A DNA stretch of 64,000 nt from Manis javanica (taxonomy: Eukaryota; Chordata; Mammalia; Pholidota; Manidae). Where the stretch lies: positions 64,425,613 through 64,489,612 of the forward strand of contig NC_133172.1 in NCBI RefSeq assembly GCF_040802235.1, in the 5' to 3' direction. The notes below the pieces were generated by a model. It saw nothing but the letters and a program-made list of their open reading frames with translations, did not search any database and was not told the DNA's origin. Of this stretch, positions 45,085 to 55,400 are shown in pieces (the stretch's first letter is position 1; the number at the start of each line of letters is the position of its first letter). Made by a program: the position numbers and the translations under genes.

Positions 45085-45265
45085 ATGCGGCTCTGTGTCA
45101 AGCCCCTTGTGCATAGTATCTCATTAATCCTCCCAGGGATCCTAAGGAGCCGGTACTCTGGTTTTCCAGGTGAACAAGCTGAACGACAGAGAGGCGGGTA
45201 ACTTGACCAATGCTGCACAGCCAGGCACTGGAAGCCAGAAGCCTGAACCCAAGGCCACAATCTCT
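45085..45265 (-). repeat. MIR SINE remnant
   Basis: Reverse-strand MIR: 'atagtatctcattaatcctc' with ccagggatcct, then 'ttttccaggtgaacaagctg' with a 'cacagccaggcactggaag' segment. It lies between the divergent DBNDD1 and GAS8 promoters. Confidence 0.6.
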
Positions 45266-46169
45266 ACTTTCACAAAAACAAAGCAAACCAATGAAAAGCA
45301 GCAGGGAGAAAGAGTTTGTTACCAGCCAGGAGTGAAAAAGGCCGATAGAGAAAGGCAGAGGGTATGAACTTAGTGTTTTTTCAAAGGCAGATGGTTCATA
45401 CAGCTTCAGCCCACCAAGGCCCTCACTGCTGAGCCCGGCTCCAGTCACACAGAACTCATGCCTCTGAGACTCTTGCTAAGTGAGATAGGCTAACATTTCC
45501 TGTTTTTCTGTAGTTTTCAAAACAAATGAAAACAGAACTGCTGTTTACAGCTGTTAATGGTGACTTCATGACCCTCTAGGACAAGCCCCTGCAGTCGTTG
45601 TGCCACACCAAGAGGAGGGGAGTTTGGCCTTTCAGAGACAAAGCTGAACTGCAGGTCGAGTGGTGGGGACATAAGCAAGTCCATGACTGCCCTGGGAAGT
45701 TGTGACAGGGGGTGGGCACTGGCTCAGAGGCAGCTGGGGTGGAAGACTGTTTTTTCTCAAAATGGTCAGAGTGGTATTTGATTCTGCATGCCTTCCAGAG
45801 CCTTCCATCTCCCATCAATACATTCCCCATCTGTACTCCTTCTGCTTGAACCTAGACAAAGTTTGTGACTGCTCCAGCCAATAGAAGTGATGCCATGTGA
45901 CTTCCAAGGCTGGGTCATAAAGAGGGTTCACCTCTCAGAAGGCTCCCCTGGAACCCAGGCACCCTGTGTGAGGAAGTCCAGGCCACTCAAGGGGCCACGG
46001 GTGTGTTAGGCCAGACTTACAGTCTCACCAATAGCCATACATGAGACTAACTTTGAGGTACCCCCAGGGAGTATGTGGAGTCCTGGCCTCATTGCAAAAT
46101 AGGTATTGTCACTTTATAAAGCCACTATATTTTGGAAACCTATTAGGCAGCCATAGTAACCATAACAGT
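45266..46169. other. Intergenic sequence between DBNDD1 and GAS8
   Basis: No gene or clear repeat recognised. Confidence 0.35.
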
Positions 46170-46285
46170 AATTGTTGTTTAATACTTATGCCCATTTGAG
46201 AGATAAATAAATAGATACAGAGGGGGTCCTGTCAAGGGCATCCCATCTGGTAAGCAGCAGGTGATTTGAATCCAGAGGTCAGTGT
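46170..46285 (-). repeat. MIR SINE remnant
   Basis: The segment 'tatgcccatttgagagataa' followed by 'cagcaggtgatttgaatcca' matches the reverse MIR layout ('cccattttacagatgagg ... ggatttgaacccag'). Confidence 0.45.
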
Positions 46286-46509
46286 TTATTTTTAATTTTT
46301 TATAAGAATATTTGTAAAAAAAAGTGGAGAGAATAGCACAATTAAACTGCACTATACCCATCACTCAGATTTAGGGATTGCCAACTCCTGGCTGATCTTG
46401 CTTCCTCTCTACTTTCGGTTGCCTTCTTCTGCTGCTGAATTGTTTTGAAGCAAATCCTATATACATTATATCGTTTCATTTGTTAGTACTTTGCTACTCA
46501 TCTTTTTAA

Positions 46510-47485
46510 AATTATTATAAATATTATTTTGATATCATTAATGTCCAATTACTTGAACAACATATGGTTACTAGACTCCCCCTATTATCAAGTCCCCCCC
46601 CACACACCATTTCAGTCACTGTCCATCAGTGTAATAAGATGCTATGGAATCATTATTTGTCTTCTCTGTATGTACTGCCTTTCCTGTTACATTATGTGTG
46701 CTAATCCTAATGCCCCTTTTCCCCGCTTATCCCTCCCTTCCCACCCATCCTCCCCAGTCCCTTTCCCTTTGGTAACTGTTAGTCCATTCTTGGGTTCTGT
46801 GTTTCTGCTGCTGTTTTGTTCCTTCAGTTTTTGCTTTGTTCTTATACTCCACAGATGAGTGAAATCATTTGATACTTGTCTTTCTCCGCCTGGCTTATTT
46901 CACTGAGCATAATACCCTCTAGCTCCATCCATGTCGCTGCAAATGGTAGGATTTGTTGTCTTCTCATGGCTGAATAATATTCCATTGTGTATATGTACCA
47001 CATGTTCTTTATACATTCATCTACCGATGGACACTTAGGTTGCTTCCATTTCTTGGCTATTTTAAATAGTGCTGTGATATACATAGAGGTGTATATGTCT
47101 TTTTCAAACTGGGCTGCTGCATTCTTAGGGTAAATTCCTAGGAGTGGAATTCCCGGGTCAAATGGTATTTCTATTTTTAGTTTTTTGAGGAACCTCCATA
47201 TAGCTTTCCACAATGGTTGAACTAGTTCACATTCCCACCAGCAGTGTTAGGAGGGTTCCCCTTTCCCTGCATCCTTGCCAGCATTTGTTTTTCCTTGTCT
47301 TTTGAATGTTGGTCATCCTTACTGGTGTGAGGTGATATCTCACTGTGGTTTTAATTTGCATTTCTATGATGATTAGCGATGTGGAGCATCTTTTACTGTG
47401 CCTGTTGGCCATATGAATTTCTTCTTTGGAGAATTGTCTGTTCAGCTCCTCTGCCCATTTTTTGCTACTTATCTTTAAAAAAGTC
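46510..47485 (-). mobile_element. Young-lineage L1 3' fragment (antisense), upstream of GAS8
   Basis: It shares the 3' UTR words of the L1 at 50,336 ('ccatttcagtcactgtccat', 'gtaactgttagtccattctt') and the end of ORF2. A reverse-strand open piece at 46842-47213 encodes the conserved ORF2 C-terminal region ([13 protein letters not shown]). It is 5' truncated near 47,485. Older L1-like text ('aaaaaaagtggagagaatagca') lies just before it at about 46,290-46,500. Positions 47005-47334 are almost identical to 50840-51169. Confidence 0.85.
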
Positions 47486-49255
47486 TAGCCTTCTTAAGTA
47501 CTATGTTATCTTAACATCCAGGCCTCCAGTGAGTTGATGCAGTTTACCTGGGCAAACAAGTAAGTGGGAATTAGGAAGAGCCACACAGACAATATGGTTG
47601 GTGAGAATTATGTATTAACCATCATTGCCCTGTGATTCTGCAAAAAACTCAGATGCCATTTATCTGGGTTTCAGACCTGCACAGCTTGATGCTGAATAAA
47701 AAGTATTTTAGGCCACACATGTGAAGAAAAGTCTCTTTTCTAAATATCTGAACTCAAATCCAAAATGAAAAGCACAGGCTGCTGTGGGCCTTGTAGGGAG
47801 CCCAGAGAGTCAGCAACCAGGGCTCCCTGTACTGTTCTTTTCTGCAGTCCACACTGATAAACCAAGTGATGCTATTGTTCTGTGACAAATGAATACCCTG
47901 TGTCATCCTGAATTAACCTCCTATATTTGTCCATTTTACTGAAATGAATTATTGTTAATGTGTGTATTTAATTTGGGACTCCCAATCAGACTTATAAGCA
48001 AAATGTTCATCAGCATGAGGTACTTAGCATATTGGGTCTGTAAAATAAGTGATAGTGATAATTACCCTGCTGAGTTACTCAGCTGCATTCGCTTGCATGC
48101 TGACCCCTGCACCGGGAGGCCCTGACACAGGGGAAGGATTCCCCTATCAGACAAGTAGTGCCTGGCACAGAGGCACAAGCTCTTGTGAGCCCAGCACAGT
48201 GACATGATCAGGCCTCACAAAGGCCTCAGGGTCTGCTATAAATAAATAATGGCTCTGTGCAGGCAGCGTCATGCTGTTTTCTTCCAGCTAGCTGCTCCAC
48301 TCCAACAACAATCAGGGCTTGAGTGGGCAAACAGGAAGCCCCTTGGGCTCATCACTGCGGCTCTCAGATCCTTGCCTTTGTGGGAATGCCTCAAGCCTGA
48401 GCAACCTAGGTAATGAGGCATCTTCCTCTCTGAGCCCCTCTTCTTTACTCAGTCTGTCCCCAGTTCAACTCTCCAGCGGGGAGAAGATTCCGGAATCGAA
48501 TACATCCCAAAACAGATGGGAAAAGATGCTGCAAAATCAGGTCAGAAGATGGTAAAGTTAAGAGTGTAGGGAAAAAGAAAAAAAAAAGGACAACAAACTA
48601 TGTGTAAAGACGTGCACTTGCTTAAGACAAGCTCTTAGCCTTATGGGTAATCGGAAATTGGCTTTGTAAATGGTAATTTGCTGGCAGTTTCCAGAGCAAG
48701 AGTTTAGGAAAGGAACCTGGTAACTCTTGTTTCTGCGGTGCTTGTATGGAGACCTTAGGAGAGGTTTCCCGTTTTTCCTCACCATGAGGATGAGACCGCA
48801 GGGGAGGCCTTTTCAGGCAGAGATGTTTATTTTTGTGAAGGGTACACTTGCTGATTTCGTAAGTTTGGAGCTAGCCGAAACATATTTTTCCCTCCTATCT
48901 TTTTCTTCTAACGGTTTGTGGAAACCCTAGCTTCCTTGCATCCTCACCTGGGCAGCAGTTGGGGTGTGGCCCAGGGGCAGAATCTGAGCCCTGATTTGAA
49001 TCTACTTTGGGTAACGTCCGGAGCCACGGGTGGCAGACGTGCCCTCCCTTCCTCCTTCCCTGAAGGCATCTCCATGGCACACCTTCAGCTACTGTTGTAG
49101 GCGCTGCAGGTAAGAAGAGGACCATGGGGACCCCGATCGCCTCATGGTGTTGAGTTGTAGCCGGGGAGATCAGAAATGCACATCATATATCCCGCACGCA
49201 TTGTTATTATTGCTTTTGAATATTATTATTATAGTTATTGAAACGTATTTAGGAG
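47486..49255. other. Intergenic sequence upstream of GAS8
   Basis: No exon or strong repeat recognised. The A-rich run near 48,570-48,590 and a 'tataaataaataatggctct' near 48,236 are the only local peculiarities. Confidence 0.35.
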
Positions 49256-49482
49256 GGTCGGGGTAAGCGCGCCGAAGCACAAGGTTAGGTCGATCAGGGA
49301 CTCCACCCAGGAAGCGTTGCTAGGGACTCGCTTCCGCTGTTTCCTGAGCTTGCGTGTCTTGCGGTGTCTCGCGAGGATCTTCGGGATTTCGCGAGGGACC
49401 GCCCAGCGGTTGCCGGGAGACAGTGCAGCCTCGGCTGGGCCGGCACTATCCGCTGGTGGGGCGGGACCCGACAGCTGGAGCC
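49256..49482 (+). promoter_or_regulatory. GAS8: GAS8 promoter with X-box-like and TCTCGCGA elements
   Basis: A short CpG-rich stretch ends at the GAS8 ATG. It carries GTTGCTAGGGAC at 49316-49327 and GTTGCCGGGAGAC at 49409-49421, both imperfect matches to the RFX X-box (GTTGCC-N-RGNAAC) found in promoters of ciliary genes. It also carries TCTCGCGAGG at 49367-49376 and TTTCGCGAGG at 49387-49396, variants of the TCTCGCGAGA core-promoter palindrome. The exact transcription start is unknown. Confidence 0.55.
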
Positions 49483-52400
49483 ATGGTGAGAGGTGCTGGG
49501 GTGCGCCAGGGTCCGCGCAGAGACCCCTGGACGGGGAGGCCTGGGTCCCCGGGGCCTGTGCGCACTGAGGCCCCTGGACGGGGCGGCCTGAGCTCCGGGG
49601 TCATCGGGTATCCTGCGCTCAGAGACCTCTGAACAGGGTGACCTGGAGTTCTGGGTTCTTGAATGTGAGGACTTGATGTTGTGGGGGAGTCCTGATGGGG
49701 AGAGCCGCACCTGGAGCTGAGGGGTCTGGGCTCTCCAGGATCCTGTGCTCACAGGGGTGGTCATAGAAGAAACCCCAAGGCCTGGTGTACAAGCTGTACG
49801 GAAGAGAACCTGGGTCAAGGGATTTCCTACCTGGAATGGAAGGCTTGGTCGGTCAGATTCTTGGACCTAGGGTATTACTTTACAGGTGCCTGGGGCACAC
49901 GGGGTCCCTGTGGAGGACAGTTGGGTGCACGGGATACCGTAGGACCCCCAGTCTCTGGGATGGAGAACCAGGGTGGCTAGAGGCCCTCTACACCATAAGG
50001 GGTCCTCCACAGGGTCTCGGGGGACAGGAACTATTGTTTCCTTGGAGAGAAGAGCGATGTGGGAACTCCACTGCCTCACCAGTTCATCCCTATCTTCCTC
50101 CTGTAACGGGGCCTTCAGCTACACACCTCCCCCACCCCCAATGTAGGAGCTGTTAGTAATCTAGTTTCAAGGGAGGTGCAGCAGGGTTAGTGGGGGTGCC
50201 TCAATGTGGGGGAACTGTGCCAAGACTCTGCAGTTGGCTGTGAATGACCCAGAGGTGAAGAAGTGAAACTCTGGGATCTCCTGATGGGGTGGATTTCTTG
50301 GAGCAAGGGAACTGGACTACACAGTATGTGTTTTATTTTTTTTTAACAATTTTTATTAAGGTATTATTGATATACACTCTTATGAAGGTTTCACATGAAA
50401 AATAATGTGTTTACTACATTCACCCATGTTATCGAGTGCCCCCCCCCATACCCCATTGCAGTCACTGTCCATCAGTGTAGTAAGATGCCACAAAGGCACT
50501 ACTTGTCTTCTTTGTGCTACACTGTCTTCCCCATGATACCCACTGCAACGTGTGTACTAATCATAATATCTCTCAATCCCTTTCCCCCTCCCTTCCCCCC
50601 CCTCCCCCACCCTCCCCTTTGGTAACCGCTAGTCCCTTCTTGGTGTCTGTGCTTCTGCTGCTGTTTTGTTCCTTTGGTTTTGCTTTGTTCTTATGCTCCA
50701 CAAATGAGGGAAATCATTTGGTACTTGTCTTTCTCTGCCTGGCGTATTTCACTGAGCATATTACCACGTTGTTGCAAATGGTGGTATTTGTTTTCTTCTC
50801 ATGGCTGAATAATATTCCATTGTGTATATGTATCACCTCTTCTTTATACATTCATCTACCGATGGACACTTAGGTTGCTTCCATTTCTTGGCTATTTTAA
50901 ATAGTGCTGTGATATACATAGAGGTGTATATGTCTTTTTCAAACTGGGCTGCTGCATTCTTAGGGTAAATTCCTAGGAGTGGAATTCCCGGGTCAAATGG
51001 TATTTCTATTTTTAGTTTTTTGAGGAACCTCCATATAGCTTTCCACAATGGTTGAACTAGTTCACATTCCCACCAGCAGTGTTAGGAGGGTTCCCCTTTC
51101 CCTGCATCCTTGCCAGCATTAGTTTTTCCTTGTCTTTTGAATGTTGGTCATCCTTACTGGTGTGAGGTGCACCATATCTCATTGTGGTTTAAATTTGCAT
51201 TTCCCTGATAATTAGCGATGTGGAGCATCTTTTCATGTGCCTGTTGGCTATCTGAATTTCTTCTTTGGTGAAGTGTCTGTTCATATCCTCCACCCATTTT
51301 TGAATCAGGTTATTTGGTTTTTGGTTGTTGAAGAATGTGAATTCTTTACATATTTTGGATGTTAACCGCTTGTCGGATATGTCACTTACAAGTATAATCT
51401 CCCATACTGTATGATGCCTTTTTGTTCTGCTGATGGTGTTTTTTTGTTTTACAGAACGTTTTTAGCTTGATGTAGTCCCATTTGTTCATTTTTTATTTTG
51501 TTTCCCTTGCCCAGGGAGATGCGTTCAGGAAGAAGTTGCTCATCTTTATATTCAAGAGATTTTTCCCTATGTGTTCTTCTAAGAGTTATATTGTTTCATG
51601 ACTTACATTTCAGGTCTTTGATTCATTTTGAATTTACTTTGGTGTATGGGGTTAGACAATAATCCAGTTTCATTCTTTTGCATGTAGCTGTCCAGTTTTG
51701 CCAACACCAGTTGTTGAAGAGGCTGCCATTTCCCCATTGTATGTCCATGGCTCCTTTATTGTATATTAATTGACCATATATGCTTGGGTTTATATCTGGA
51801 CTCTCTGGACTGTTCCTTTTGTCTGTGGGTATGGTCTTGTCCCAGTACCAAATTGTCTTGATTACTTTGGCTTTGTAGTAGAGCTTGAAGTTGGGGAGCA
51901 TAATCCCCCCTGCTTTATTCTTCCTTCTCAGGATTGCTTTGGCTATTCAGTGTCTTTTGTGGTTACGTATGTATTTTAGAACAACTTTCTCTAATTCATT
52001 GAAGAATGCTGTTGGTATTTTGATAGGGATTGCATTGAATCTGTAGATTGCTTTAGGCAGGATGGCCATTTTGACAATATTAATTCTTCCTATCTGTGAG
52101 CACGGGATGTATTTCCATTTCCATTTATTCGTATCTTCTGTAATTTCTCTAATGAGTGTCTTGTAGTTTTCAGGGCATAGGTCTTTCACTTCCTTCATTA
52201 GATTTATTCCTAGGTATTGTATTCTTTTTGATGCAGCTGTGAATGGAATTGTTTTCCTGATTTCTCTCTCTGCTAGTTCATTGTTAGTGTATAGGAATGC
52301 CACAGATTTCTGTGTATTAATTTTGTATCCTGCAATTTTACTGAATTCAGATATTAGATCTAGTACTTTTGGAGTTGAGTCTTTAGGGTTTTTTTTATGT

Positions 52401-55400
52401 ACAATGTCATGTCATCTGTAAACAGTGACAGTTTAACTTCTTCTTTACCAATCTGGATGCCTTTTATTTCTTTGTGTTGTCTGATCGCCATGGCTAGGAC
52501 CTCCAATACTATGTTGAATAAAAGTGGGGAGAGTGGGCATCCTTGTCTTGCTCCCCATCTTAAAGGAAAAGCTTTCAGCTTCTCACTGTTAAGTGTGATG
52601 TTGGCTGTGGGTTTGTCATATATGGCCTTTATTATGTAGAGGTACTTGCCCTCTATACCCATTTGTTGAGAGTTTTTAATCATGAATGGATGTTGAATTT
52701 TGTCGAATGCTTTTTCAGCATCTATGGAGATGATCATGTGATTTTTGTCATTCTTTTTGTTTATGTGGTGGATGATGTTGATGGATTTTCAAATGTTGTA
52801 CCGCCCTTGCATCTCCGAGATGAATGCCACTTGATCATGATGTATGATCCTCTTGATGTATTTTTGAATTCAGTTTGCTAATATTTTGTGAAGTATTTTT
52901 GCATCTATGTTCATCAGGGATATTGGTCTGTAATTTTCTTTTTTGGCGGTATCTTTGCCTGGTTTTGATATTAGAATGATGCTGGCTTCATTGAATGAGT
53001 TTTGAAGTATTCCCTCCTCTTCTACTTTTTGGAAAGCTGTAAGGAGGATGGTTATTAGGTCCTTACTAAATGTTTGATAAAATTCAGCAGTGAAGCCATC
53101 TGGTCCAAGAATTTTGTTCTTAGGTAGTTTTTTGATTACCTATTCAATTTCATTGCTGGTAATTGGTCTGTTCAGATTTTCTGTTTCTTTCTGAGTCAGC
53201 CTTGGAAGGTTGTATTTTTCTAGAAAGTTGTCCATTTCTTCTATGTTATCCAGTTTGTTAGCATATGGATTTTCATAGTATTCTCTAATAATTCTTTGTA
53301 TTTCTGTGATGTCTGTCATTATTTTCCATTCTCATTTCTTATTCTTTATGTGTGTAGGTTCTCTTTTTTTCTTAATAAGTCTGGCTAGGGGTTTATCTAT
53401 TTTGTTTATTTTCTCAAAGAACCAGCTCTTGGTTTCATTGATTTTTTTATTGTTTTATTCTTCTCAGTTTTATTTATTTCTTCTTTGATCTTTATGTCCC
53501 TCCTTCTACTGACTTTGGGCTTCATTTGTTCTTCTTTGTCCAGTGTCAATAATTTTAATTTAGACTATTCATTTGTGATTGTTCTTCCTTCTTTAAATAG
53601 GCCTGGATTGCTTTATATTTATATATATTACTTTATATTTACCTCTTATAACTACCTTCGCTGTGTCCCACAGATGTTGGGGCTTTGTGCTGTTGTTTTC
53701 ATTTTTCTCCATATATTGCTTGATTTCTGTTTAATTTGGTCATTGATCCATTGGTTATTTAGGAGCATGTTGTTAAGCCTCCATGTGTTTGTGAGCCTTT
53801 TTGTTTTCTTCATACAATTTATTTCTAGTTTTATACCCTTGTGATCTGAGAGGTTCATTGGTACAATTTTAATCTTTTTGAATTTACTGAGGCTCTTTTT
53901 GTGGCCTAGTATGTGGTCTATTCTGGAGAATGTTCCATGTGCACTTGAAAAGAATGTGTATCCTGTTTCTTTTGGGTGGAGAGTTCTGTATATGTCTGTT
54001 AGGTCCATCTGTTCTAATGTGTTGTTCAGTGCCTCTGTCTCCTTACTTATTTTCTGTCTGGTTGATCTGCCCTTTGGAACGAGTGGAGTGTTACAATCTC
54101 CTAGAAGGAATGCATTACGTTCTATTTCCCCTTTTAATTCTGTTAGTATTTGTTTCGCATATGTAGGTGCTCCTGTGTTGGGTGCATAGCTATTTATAAT
54201 GGTTATATCCTCCTGTTGGATTAACCCCTTTATCATTATGTAATGTCCTTCTTTGTCTCTTGTGACTTTCTTTGTTTTGAAGTCTATTTTGTCTGATACA
54301 AGTACTGCAACACCTGCTTTTTTCTCCCTATTAGTTGCATGAAATATCTTTTTCCATCCCTTCACTTTTAGTCTGTGTATGTGTTTGGGTTTGAAGAGAG
54401 TCTTTTGCAGGCGGCATATAGTTGGGTCTTGTATTTTTGTCCATTGAGCGACTCTATGTCTTTTGATTGGTGCATTCAGGCCATTTACATTTAGGGTAAT
54501 TATTGATAGGTATGTACTCATTGCCATTGCAGGCTTTAGATTCATGGTTACCAAAGGTTCAAGGGTAACTTCTTTACTATCTGGGAGCCTAACTTAACTT
54601 ACTTAGTATGCTATTACAAACACAATCTAAAGGTTCTTTTTTCCTCCCTCCGTTCTTTATATATTAGGCATCATATTCTGTACTCTTTGTCTATCCATTT
54701 TTGTCTCAGCTCTGGTGACAGCTGTTTAACCTTAGGAATACCTCCATCTATAGCATTCCTTCCATAATACACTGTAGAGATGGTTGTGGGAGCTAAATTC
54801 TCTCATCTTTTGCTAATCTGGAAATTGTTTAATCCCTCCTTCAAATCTAAATGATAATCTTTCTGGATAAAGTATTCTGGGTTCAAGGGCCTTCTCCTTC
54901 ATTGCATTAAATATATCATGCCACTCCCTTCTGGCCTGTAAGGTTTCTGCTGAGAAGTCTGATGATAGCCTGATGGGTTTTCCTTTGTATGTGATCTTAT
55001 TTCTCTCTCTGGCTGCTTTTAATAGTTTGTCCTTATCCTTGATCTTTGCCATTTTAATTATTATATGTCTTGGTGTTGTCATTCTTGGGTCCCTTGTGTT
55101 GGGAGATATGTGCACGTCCATGGCCTGAGAGACTATGTCCTTCCCCAGATTGGGGGATTTTTCAGCAATTACTTCCTCAAAGACACTTTCTATCCGTTTT
55201 TCTCTCTCTTCTTCTTCTGGTAGCCCAATGATACAAATATTGTTCCATTTGGATTGGTCACACAGTGTCTCAGTATTCTTTCATTCTTAGAGATCCTTTT
55301 TTCTCTCTGTGGCTCAGTTTCTTTGTATTCCTCTTCCCTATTTTCTTTTTTTTTTTTTTTGAGAGGGCATCTCTCATATTTATTGATCAAATGGTTGTTA

